DNA of 12,196 bases from Betaproteobacteria bacterium. Lineage in GTDB: Bacteria > Pseudomonadota > Gammaproteobacteria > Burkholderiales > Casimicrobiaceae. Of this stretch, positions 4,446-11,016 are shown in pieces. The stretch is taken from assembly GCA_013298455.1 (NCBI GenBank), contig JAAFHR010000052.1, forward strand, positions 1 through 12,196, given 5' to 3'. The first letter of the stretch is position 1, and every line of letters starts with the position of its first letter. Position numbers and translations under genes: made by a program. The notes beneath the pieces are model-generated. The model was not told the DNA's origin and ran no database searches. It saw only the letters and a program-made list of their open reading frames with translations.

Positions 4446-5705
4446 ATGAAACCAACTAACCAACTTGAAATTCGAAGGGCGCACGCGCACGCGCATGCGC
4501 GTGTACGCGTAGCGCTTGTGATCGCGTTGGGTCTGGCGCAGCCCGTCTTGGCTGCGCCCGTCGTTGCACCGAGCTTCGTTGAGGTGCACGCCGCAGAGCG
4601 CGATGCAGAGGTCTGTGAGCATGACGACGCTGCTACGCCGTTAGCGGCACTGTCTCGGCTCGCCACCAATAGCGACGCCGAACGCGCCATCAACGACGCC
4701 ACGCGCGCTCTGGCGCAAGCCGCTCGCGCCGCTGCGGAGGCCGCCCGCAGCACGGCCGACGCCGCGCGCGCGACTGCAGATTCGGTTGACGTCAATGAAA
4801 TTCGAGACACCGTGCGCCGCGCGATGGAGGACGCCGTTCGCGGCGGACTCACCGTTCGTATCGCCAACGACGCGCCGCAGCGTGGCAATCCGTATAGCGC
4901 CCGTGAAACGCGCGAGTTCAAACAAACGCTCGGCGACGGCACGGTGATTTCTCGGCAGAGCACGCGGCTTCTTGCTCGCGATGGCGAAGGCCGGACCCGG
5001 CAGGAGCTGCGTCAGCCCGACGGTACGGCGCGGGTGTTTATCAACGATCCAGTCGCCAAAACCGCGCTCATTCTCGATCCGCAAAAGAAAGTGGCTTGTA
5101 AATCCGGGTTCGACAAAGAGGCGATTCACGATTGTTTTCAACAAATGCGTGGCGATTGGAAGCCGTTGGGCTTTAGCTTTGATGCATCGAGCAAAAACGG
5201 CATAGCGATGATGACCGCCACGGATGATGTGCGCATCAACGTGAGCCCCTCGGCCAAGGTCATCGATTTAACGCAGTCGGGCTCGGGGCAGTCTTGGAGC
5301 CGCACCTTTGCGTTTCCGCCGCGCTCGGACACAGCCGCACCGCCGCAGCCACCTGCGCCGCCCTTGCCGCCCGTGCCTCCGTTGGCTTCGCAGCGTGCTG
5401 ACGCGAGCAAAGACAGCGCGGTGAAGCGTGAAAAGCTATCGCAAACCTACGAAGGGCTGCGGGTGGACGTTGAGCGCAGCATCGAAACCATCGCCTCGGG
5501 CGCAATCGGTAACAGTCGCCCCATTGAATCGGTGAGCGAGCAGTTTTACTCACCCGATCTCAAGATGAACGTATTCGCGCGGCGAAGCGACCCGCGAAAC
5601 GGCGAGTCAATTTATCGAATGACTGAGATCAAACGAAGCGAGCCAGACGCGGCGCAGTTTCGCGTGCCGGCGGGGTATTCGGAAGTGGTTGGGAAGCGGA
5701 ATTAA
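4446..5705 (+). CDS. Predicted secreted protein with Ala-rich helix and proline-rich linker, in the sigma/anti-sigma cluster
   Basis: From ATG 4446 (GGAG at 4436-4439, spacer 6) the protein has 419 residues; an in-frame ATG at 4422 lacks such a site. A signal peptide is clear: a basic, His-rich n-region (residues 8-21), hydrophobic core ALVIALGLAQPVLA (23-36), and cleavage probably near A36-A37. Then follow an Ala-rich amphipathic, coiled-coil-like helix (66-130), a beta-rich block from REFKQTLGDGTVISRQSTR to INDPVAKTALILDPQKK (about 156-216), a proline-rich linker (298-313) and a C-terminal block (337-413) containing SGAIGNSRPIESVSEQFYSPDL and ending near VPAGYSEVV. From memory, both blocks resemble uncharacterised predicted secreted proteins in Acidobacteria and some proteobacteria; I know no function. 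It lies 63 bases after the probable anti-sigma gene, so it may be a periplasmic partner, sensor or regulon product. Confidence 0.75.
   Translation: MKPTNQLEIRRAHAHAHARVRVALVIALGLAQPVLAAPVVAPSFVEVHAAERDAEVCEHDDAATPLAALSRLATNSDAERAINDATRALAQAARAAAEAARSTADAARATADSVDVNEIRDTVRRAMEDAVRGGLTVRIANDAPQRGNPYSARETREFKQTLGDGTVISRQSTRLLARDGEGRTRQELRQPDGTARVFINDPVAKTALILDPQKKVACKSGFDKEAIHDCFQQMRGDWKPLGFSFDASSKNGIAMMTATDDVRINVSPSAKVIDLTQSGSGQSWSRTFAFPPRSDTAAPPQPPAPPLPPVPPLASQRADASKDSAVKREKLSQTYEGLRVDVERSIETIASGAIGNSRPIESVSEQFYSPDLKMNVFARRSDPRNGESIYRMTEIKRSEPDAAQFRVPAGYSEVVGKRN
4479..4511. other. 33-base alternating purine-pyrimidine run with a 16-bp palindrome
   Basis: From 4479 to 4511 purines and pyrimidines alternate without interruption, mostly as GC/AC/GT steps. 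The centre is a perfect 16-bp palindrome, CACGCGCATGCGCGTG (4488-4503). It lies inside the signal-peptide coding region and encodes the HAHAHARVRV stretch. Such runs can adopt left-handed Z-DNA under negative supercoiling. Confidence 0.7.
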
Positions 5706-5713
5706 AGGGCCTG

Positions 5714-5735
5714 GCTGACTCCGTTCGGGGTCGGC
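5714..5735 (+). terminator. Hairpin just after the secreted-protein gene, possible terminator
   Basis: GCTGACTCC (5714-5722), loop GTTC, GGGGTCGGC (5727-5735) gives a 9-bp stem including two G-T wobble pairs. It starts nine bases after the TAA. No T-tract follows (GATTTGCTGG), so intrinsic termination would be weak. Confidence 0.4.
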
Positions 5736-5796
5736 GATTTGCTGGCGCAGACTTGGCCCAATGCTGTTCAGATATGGACCGGAGTTCTGTGTCTGT

Positions 5797-5868
5797 GCCA
5801 CAGATTTATTTCACAGATTTTGAATGGCTGCATCGGCGACCATCGGTGTAATCTGTGAAATCTGTGGC
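5797..5868. repeat. Inverted repeat in the convergent intergenic region
   Basis: The left arm (5797-5818) reads GCCACAGATT, four extra bases, then TTCACAGAT or similar. The right arm (5851-5868, ATCTGTGAAATCTGTGGC) is its reverse complement without the extra bases. Each arm itself contains ACAGATT/CACAGAT twice. It lies between genes that converge and could act as a bidirectional stop signal or be a dispersed palindromic repeat. Confidence 0.55.
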
Positions 5869-5923
5869 AAAAATGCTCATGTGAAAAGCATTGGGATGTT
5901 TACGCGCTTGCAAGGCACCGAGA

Positions 5924-5943
5924 GACGCCAGGTCGTCGCCTAC
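5924..5943. repeat. 20-base direct repeat, copy 1
   Basis: GACGCCAGGTCGTCGCCTAC occurs here and again, identically, at 8060-8079. Both copies are intergenic, each downstream of the 3' end of a gene, and GAC...GTC gives partial internal symmetry. It is probably a member of a dispersed intergenic repeat family. Confidence 0.6.
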
Positions 5944-5993
5944 AGGTCGCAACTCACCCAAGCCGACGCTCCGCTGCAGCGCCTTTCGGCCGA

Positions 5994-6857
5994 CTAGTTG
6001 AGCGTGGCCGCGAGCGTCTGCCGAAAGCGGCGCACTAACTCGGGTTGTTCTTTGGCGAGCGCGAAGTATTCGATGAGTTTTTTGCGCACGGCTTGTTCGT
6101 TCCATTGCCGATCAATTTCGATGCTCTCGATCAGCGTTTGGAACGCGGGTTCGAATTGCGACTCTGCAGCGAGTACGGCAGCGAGCTGCAAGCGGGCTTC
6201 GTGATCGCTGGGGTTGGCGGCAATGCGCGCCTTGAGTGATGCGGCTTCTGGCGAATTGCCTGCTTGCTCGGTCGTTTCGATTTTCACGGCAACGCGTTGA
6301 TACTCGGCTTCGAGTTGCGTTACCGGTTTGCACTGCGTCAAATACTTTTTGGCTTCGTCGATTCGGTTGTCACGCATCGCGATGTCGGCCAGCATGATCC
6401 GCGCGGCGTCGAGCCCCGGTGAGAGCGCGATGGCAACGGTGAGCTCGTCCACAGCGCCTGTGATGTCGCCCGCATCGAGCTTGGCCTGCGCCTTAGCAAG
6501 CTTTTCATCGCCCAAACTCGGCAACACCTTGTCAAGAAATTGCCGCACTGCGGATTCGGGCTGCGCTCCCTGAAATGCGCTCACAGGCTTTTGGCCTTTG
6601 AGCGCTATGACGGTCGGCAACGAGCGAATGCCAAACATGGACGAGATTTCTTGCTGGGCCTCGGTGTCGACCTTCGCCAATCGAAAGCGTCCGTTGTATT
6701 CCACGGCCAGCTTCTCGAGGATCGGCGTGAGCGTTTTGCACGGGCCGCACCAGTCCGCCCAAAAATCCAAGATGATGACCGAGGTGTCAGAGGCGGCGAT
6801 CACCTCGGCTTCGAAGTTTTCAACGGTAACGTCAAAGATGTGGGGGCTCGTGGTCAT
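5994..6857 (-). CDS. cnoX: Thioredoxin-TPR protein, CnoX/YbbN type
   Basis: A 287-residue cytoplasmic protein (E. coli CnoX/YbbN has 284). Residues 1-110 are a thioredoxin domain: FDVTVENFEAEV, VIILDFWADWCGPCKTLTP with the WCGPC active site at 36-40, the FRLAKVDTE strand, and the cis-proline P81 in SLPTV. Residues 115-287 are helical TPR-like repeats (KAQAKLDAGDITGAVDEL, LDAARIMLADIAMRDNRIDEAKKYL, ARLQLAAVLAAESQFEPAFQTL). CnoX proteins are chaperedoxins that guard substrates from overoxidation and pass them to GroEL/DnaK systems. E. coli CnoX has lost the CxxC pair, whereas this protein keeps both cysteines, as in Caulobacter-type CnoX, so reductase activity is plausible. The start is CAT 6855-6857; no strong Shine-Dalgarno is visible. 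It converges with the secreted-protein gene and diverges from the EamA transporter. Confidence 0.9.
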   Translation of the reverse strand: MTTSPHIFDVTVENFEAEVIAASDTSVIILDFWADWCGPCKTLTPILEKLAVEYNGRFRLAKVDTEAQQEISSMFGIRSLPTVIALKGQKPVSAFQGAQPESAVRQFLDKVLPSLGDEKLAKAQAKLDAGDITGAVDELTVAIALSPGLDAARIMLADIAMRDNRIDEAKKYLTQCKPVTQLEAEYQRVAVKIETTEQAGNSPEAASLKARIAANPSDHEARLQLAAVLAAESQFEPAFQTLIESIEIDRQWNEQAVRKKLIEYFALAKEQPELVRRFRQTLAATLN

Positions 6858-6891
6858 GGTGTGGCGGTCGAATTAGGTGTGGGGTGGGCGG

Positions 6892-6996
6892 TGTCATCCT
6901 GAGCGTGAGCGAGGGATCAGTTGGCATGCGACGATGCCGACGTCTCAATGAGATCGTTGCATGCAACCTGATCCTTCGTTCGCACTCAGGATGACA
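6892..6996. repeat. Palindromic intergenic element with 29-bp terminal inverted repeats, copy B
   Basis: The left end (6892-6920, TGTCATCCTGAG...GGATCAG) and right end (6968-6996, CTGATCC...CTCAGGATGACA) match as inverted repeats at 25 of 29 positions. The interior adds GCATGCGACGAT (6924-6935) against ATCGTTGCATGC (6953-6964), 11 of 12 pairs, so nearly the whole element can fold into one long hairpin. It begins 34 bases upstream of the cnoX start and ends 63 bases before the EamA start. Its ends are shared with copy A at 2756-2856. Confidence 0.75.
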
Positions 6997-7059
6997 TTGG
7001 GTTTGATTTGGCTTGCCTGCGAGTCAGTTGAGGGTGCGAGCCGCTATTATCAACTCGCC

Positions 7060-8010
7060 ATGCAAAGTACCCCGCCCGCCGCATCTGTCGCGCCCCCCAT
7101 CGCGACGAAACAACTGCATCGGCGAGCGATTGCCTTGATGTTTTGCGCCTTGACGCTGCTCATTTGCTTGGACGCCAGCGGCAAATTTCTGGGTGAACGT
7201 GGCGTACCGGTGGCGGCGACCGTGTGGTCTCGTTACACCGGGCATCTGCTGGTGGCGATGCTGATGTTTGTACCGCGACTGGGTTGGTCGGTGATGAAAC
7301 CGTTGCGACCCTCGCTGCAGTGGCTGCGTGGCGCGTTGATGCTCTTGGTCACGGTGTTTTACTTCGGCGGGCTCAAGTATTTGCCGCTGGCTGAGGCCAC
7401 GGCGATGTTTTTTCTCACCCCAATTTTGGCCACGTTGCTCGCGGTGTGGTGGCTGCGTGAATATCCTTCGCGGCTAACAATCATCGCCATCGCGCTGGGC
7501 TTTCTCGGTGTATTGATCGTGGCGCGGCCGGGAAACGGCTTGGTGACTCTCGGTGTGGTGTTGGTCATTTGCGCCGCGATCTGCAACGCGAGCTACCAAA
7601 CGCTCACAAGGGTGGCTAGCGTATCGAGCACCCACGCCGAGTCGGCGGGCACGCAGCTCATTTATTCGGGTTTGGTCGGCGCGGTCATCATGACGCTTGC
7701 GCTGCCGCTGTGGTGGTCGTGGGCTTGGTGGGCGGCTGCGGACACCGCAACGCATTGGGTTTTTTTGGGCACAGGCGTGTTTGGTGCGCTCGGGCATTGG
7801 CTGTTGATTCGCGCGTTTTCGTTGGTGCCGGCGATGGTGCTCACGCCATGGATGTACCTGCAGCTGGGGCTCTCGGTGCTATTGGGATGGCTTGTTTTTG
7901 GGGCGATTCCCGATGGGTTAACGCTTGCTGGGATTGCCGTGATCGCCATCGCGCCGCAGCTCACTCGGATTGGGCAACGCCACGGTGCCGTTCGCGTAAG
8001 CGACCCGTAG
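7060..8010 (+). CDS. EamA/DMT-family transporter
   Basis: A polytopic inner-membrane protein of 316 residues, mostly hydrophobic, with about ten membrane segments arranged as two EamA repeats, the usual DMT size and layout. The first repeat runs from IALMFCALTLLICLDASGKFLGERG through the segment ending LGVLIVARPG. The second runs from LVTLGVVLVICAAICNASYQ to LTLAGIAVIAIAPQ and includes GALGHWLLIRAFSLVPAMVLTP, a typical DMT helix. Substrates of such permeases (metabolite or amino-acid export) cannot be read from sequence. I start at ATG 7060 (MQSTPPAASV). The frame is open back to 6961, but that extension lies in the palindromic element and is not protein-like. No Shine-Dalgarno is visible; TATTAT at 7045-7050 may be a -10, which would make the transcript almost leaderless. 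Confidence 0.88.
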   Translation: MQSTPPAASVAPPIATKQLHRRAIALMFCALTLLICLDASGKFLGERGVPVAATVWSRYTGHLLVAMLMFVPRLGWSVMKPLRPSLQWLRGALMLLVTVFYFGGLKYLPLAEATAMFFLTPILATLLAVWWLREYPSRLTIIAIALGFLGVLIVARPGNGLVTLGVVLVICAAICNASYQTLTRVASVSSTHAESAGTQLIYSGLVGAVIMTLALPLWWSWAWWAAADTATHWVFLGTGVFGALGHWLLIRAFSLVPAMVLTPWMYLQLGLSVLLGWLVFGAIPDGLTLAGIAVIAIAPQLTRIGQRHGAVRVSDP

Positions 8011-8028
8011 GCGCGGACCCGGCCGCGC
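8011..8028 (+). terminator. GC-rich hairpin after the EamA gene
   Basis: GCGCGG (8011-8016) and CCGCGC (8023-8028) form a perfect 6-bp stem with a 6-base loop directly after the TAG. No T-tract follows, so it is only a weak terminator candidate. Confidence 0.3.
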
Positions 8029-8059
8029 TGGTCGCCGATTTCTCATCATTCCACTAAGC

Positions 8060-8079
8060 GACGCCAGGTCGTCGCCTAC
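8060..8079. repeat. 20-base direct repeat, copy 2
   Basis: Identical to 5924-5943. Here the flanks add symmetry: GCGAC (8058-8062) pairs with GTCGC (8071-8075). It lies 49 bases after the EamA stop, in the 187-base gap before the ABC importer. Confidence 0.6.
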
Positions 8080-8197
8080 GCACTAACCGAGCCGTGTTGG
8101 GCATCGCCCGCAAACCGTTTGACGGCCTGAGCACTGTTACACGGCGCTTACAATCCCGGATTCCGAACAGACATCGGTTCACAAGACCGGACAAGAT

Positions 8198-10063
8198 ATG
8201 AAAACTTGGCCTACCTGGCAGAGTGGGGCAGTAGCCGTCGCAGCGTGTGCGATGACGCTGCTAGTTGGAGGATGTGGCGATCAGTCGCCCAAGAGCGCAA
8301 AACAAGACGCCAGCGGCGCGGTGGTGAGCACCGCCACGTCGCCCGTGCAGTCGGCGGATGGCAAGAAGGTGGTGCGCACGGTCTTTGTGGTGGGCGAATC
8401 GGGCTTTGATCCACCGACCGCGCACGATTTGTATTCGAGTATCGTGGTCGACGGCATTTTCGACACGCTGTTGACTTACGATTATTTGGCCGAGCCTGCA
8501 AAGCTTGCGACGAAAATCGTGACCGAGATGCCTGTCGCCGAGGAAAACGGCACGCTATACACCGTGAAGCTCAAAAAGGGCGTGTACTTCTCGCCCCATG
8601 AGGTGTTCGGCGGCAAGAAGCGTGAGCTGGTCGCGCAAGACGTCGTGTATTCATGGATGCGCCACTACGACGATTCGCTGAAACCGGTGTGGCGTTTCTT
8701 GATTGACGGCAAGATCGTCGGCATGAATGCTTGGTACGACGCTGGCAAAAAAGCTGGCAAGCTCGACTGGGATGCCAAGATTCCCGGCTTCGAAATCGTC
8801 GATTCACACACGCTCAAGATCAAGCTCACCAAACCCGATTTCAACTTCGGTTACGTGATGGCGCACCCCGCGATGGCGATCGTCGCTCGTGAAGTGATTG
8901 AAAAGTATCCGAACGACGCGCAGAGCCATCCGGTGGGCAGTAGCGCTTATTACCTCAAAGAGTGGACACGAGGGCAACGCATGGTGCTCGAAAAAAATCC
9001 CAATTGGCGCGGCGGGACGTGGGATTTCAAACCATCGGGCAAAGACCCGCACGACGAAATCATCGTCAAACAAATGCAAGGCAAGCCGCTCGCACAAATT
9101 GATCGCGTTGAAATCTACGTAATCGAGGAAGAGCAAACGCGCTGGCTGTCGTTCAAAGACAAGCAAATCGATGTGATGAACATTCCCGGCGGCGTCACAC
9201 CACAAGCGCTGCCCGGTGGCAAGCTCGCACCCGATCTCGTCGCTGAAGGGATTCGTTTGCAAAAGATGGTCGATCCTGAATACACCTACATGTATTTCCA
9301 ATGGAACGATCCCACGTGGGGCGGCACGGAGCCGCACAAGATTGCGCTTCGCCGCGCCGTTGCGATGGCGATTAATCGCAATGAAGAGATTGAAGTGATT
9401 CGCAAAGGGCAGGCTATCCGCGCGGATTTCCTCGTGCCACAAGGTGTCGTCGGACACAAGTCAGACTTCGTGTCGAGCATTCAATACAACCCGCCGCTGG
9501 CCAACGCCTTGCTCGACAAATTCGGTTACAAGAAGGGCGCTGATGGCTACCGGATGACGCCAGACGGCAAACCGCTCACCTTCAAATACACCTCGCAATC
9601 AACGGCGTTGGAGCGTGAATTCGATGAGCTCTATCGGAAAAACGTCGAAGCGATTGGCATCCGCTACGAAGCCGAAAAAGAGAAGTTCGCCGATTCGCTC
9701 AAACGTGAAAAGCGCTGTCAAATCCAAACCCGAGGCGCTGCATGGATCGCCGATTACCCGGATGGCGACAACTTCACCCAACTCCTCTACAGCAAAAACA
9801 TTGGCGAATCGAACAATGGTTGCTACAAGAGCGCCGCGTATGACAAGCTCTACGAGCAATCGGCATTACTCCCCGATGGCCCCGAGCGCGACAAGCTCTA
9901 CATGGAGATGCAAAAGCAATTTGAAGCTGACACGCCTTGGGTGATGGGCATCACGCGGCTTCGCAATCAAGTGATCCGCCCGTGGGTCATCGGCTACAAA
10001 AAGCATCCCGTGTTGCTCGCCGAATGGATGTATTACGACGTCAACATGAGCAAGGGGAAATAG
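8198..10063 (+). CDS. Family-5 ABC importer substrate-binding lipoprotein (peptide-type)
   Basis: A 621-residue extracellular solute-binding protein of the OppA/DppA class (SBP_bac_5). The N-terminus is a lipoprotein signal: hydrophobic AVAVAACAMTLLVGGC with C26 as the lipidated cysteine, then a Ser/Ala/Thr-rich tether (27-55). The mature part has family patterns: FDPPTAHDLYSSIVVDGIFDTLLTYD, LYTVKLKKGVYFSP, LVAQDVVYSWMRHYDD, HTLKIKLTKPD, HPVGSSAYYLKEW, the LEKNPNWRG strand, IALRRAVAMAINRNEEIEVI and later AAWIADYPDGDNFTQLLYS. Such proteins capture peptides or other oligomeric solutes in the periplasm and deliver them to a pair of permeases. It is longer than E. coli OppA (about 540), partly through the tether and a longer C-terminal lobe. 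The first permease follows three bases after the stop. The exact substrate cannot be read from sequence. Confidence 0.93.
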   Translation: MKTWPTWQSGAVAVAACAMTLLVGGCGDQSPKSAKQDASGAVVSTATSPVQSADGKKVVRTVFVVGESGFDPPTAHDLYSSIVVDGIFDTLLTYDYLAEPAKLATKIVTEMPVAEENGTLYTVKLKKGVYFSPHEVFGGKKRELVAQDVVYSWMRHYDDSLKPVWRFLIDGKIVGMNAWYDAGKKAGKLDWDAKIPGFEIVDSHTLKIKLTKPDFNFGYVMAHPAMAIVAREVIEKYPNDAQSHPVGSSAYYLKEWTRGQRMVLEKNPNWRGGTWDFKPSGKDPHDEIIVKQMQGKPLAQIDRVEIYVIEEEQTRWLSFKDKQIDVMNIPGGVTPQALPGGKLAPDLVAEGIRLQKMVDPEYTYMYFQWNDPTWGGTEPHKIALRRAVAMAINRNEEIEVIRKGQAIRADFLVPQGVVGHKSDFVSSIQYNPPLANALLDKFGYKKGADGYRMTPDGKPLTFKYTSQSTALEREFDELYRKNVEAIGIRYEAEKEKFADSLKREKRCQIQTRGAAWIADYPDGDNFTQLLYSKNIGESNNGCYKSAAYDKLYEQSALLPDGPERDKLYMEMQKQFEADTPWVMGITRLRNQVIRPWVIGYKKHPVLLAEWMYYDVNMSKGK

Positions 10064-10066
10064 ACG

Positions 10067-11005
10067 ATGCTCGCGTATATCGTTCGACGGCTGTGGCAAA
10101 TCATCCCGACTTTGCTCGGTGTGATTTTGTTGATCTTTTTCCTCTTCAACGTGGTCGGTGGAGACCCAGCCTATCTGCTCGCCGGAAAGATTTCTAACCC
10201 AGAGCAAATTGCCAACATTCGAAAGCAGCTCGGCATCGATGAGCCTTACTACGTGCAGCTCTGGATCTTTGTGAAACAGGTTTTGACGTTTGACTTTGGA
10301 TCGAGCTGGAGCACCAACGAAGCGGTATCGAGCATTTTTGCCACGCGGCTTCCAGCATCGCTGATGATTGGTATCCCGCTTCTGATTTTGGAGACCGTGA
10401 TTGCTGTCGTGATCGCGTTGGGCGTAGCGTATCTGCGTGGTTCATTCACAGATCGCGCCGCGATGGTGACCTGCACTGTCGCGCAATCGGTATCGATTCT
10501 GGTCTACATCATCATTTTTCAGTACGTGTTGGCCTACAAATTCGGCTGGTTTCCAGTGCAGGGTTGGGGCAATAGTTTCTTCGAGAACTTGTTTAAGTTT
10601 GCCGCGCTTCCAGTGCTGATTGCACTGGTCGTCTCGCTCGCGCCGAACATTCGTCTTTATCGCACGTTTTTGCTGGATGAAACCAATCAAGATTACGTGC
10701 GAACCGCCCGAGCCAAGGGGCTTTCCGAGAACCGCGTGATGTTCGTTCACGTGCTTCGAAACGCCTCCATTCCGATCATCACGAATTTGATGATTCAACT
10801 GCCGGGTCTGCTAGTGGGGCTCTTTTTGATCGAGCGATTCTTCTCCGTGCCGGGCATTGGGCGCGAGGTGATTTTGGCCGTGGAACGCTCCGATTTCCCG
10901 GTGATTAAAGCGATCACGGTGTACGTGGCGCTTGCCACGATGCTCGCAAACCTTGCGGCCGACCTGCTCTACAAAGCAGTCGATCCGCGCGTTGAATTGA
11001 AATAA
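10067..11005 (+). CDS. ABC importer permease, DppB/OppB type
   Basis: A 312-residue inner-membrane permease of the binding-protein-dependent transport family. The N-terminus MLAYIVRRLWQIIPTLLGVILLIFFLFNVVGGDP is the classic DppB/OppB opening, followed by the periplasmic segment with LGIDEPYYVQ (residues about 56-65). Membrane helices follow, with the EAA-type coupling loop DYVRTARAKGLSENRV at 209-224 and a C-terminal DPRVELK. It partners the next permease to form the channel, and the EAA loop contacts the ATPase. Start ATG 10067 has AAGGGGA (10052-10058) upstream, inside the end of the binding-protein gene, three bases after whose stop it begins. This makes coupled expression likely. Confidence 0.94.
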   Translation: MLAYIVRRLWQIIPTLLGVILLIFFLFNVVGGDPAYLLAGKISNPEQIANIRKQLGIDEPYYVQLWIFVKQVLTFDFGSSWSTNEAVSSIFATRLPASLMIGIPLLILETVIAVVIALGVAYLRGSFTDRAAMVTCTVAQSVSILVYIIIFQYVLAYKFGWFPVQGWGNSFFENLFKFAALPVLIALVVSLAPNIRLYRTFLLDETNQDYVRTARAKGLSENRVMFVHVLRNASIPIITNLMIQLPGLLVGLFLIERFFSVPGIGREVILAVERSDFPVIKAITVYVALATMLANLAADLLYKAVDPRVELK

Positions 11006-11016
11006 GGGGCAGCACC

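Noticed and set aside
3977..4963. 328-codon minus-strand open frame, the longest on that strand in this part
   Set aside because: It is antisense to the anti-sigma and secreted-protein genes; its Ala/Arg/Ser/Thr-rich low-complexity sequence reflects GC-biased codons on the other strand.
6961..7059. Upstream extension of the EamA transporter to ATG 6961
   Set aside because: The extra residues derive from the end of the palindromic element and a charged, non-family stretch; ATG 7060 gives a normal DMT N-terminus.
8119..8154. TTGACG (8119-8124) and TACAAT (8149-8154) as a promoter for the ABC importer
   Set aside because: Each box is good alone, but the 24-base spacing is far from the usual 17. 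TACAAT may still be a -10 with another -35 that I cannot identify.
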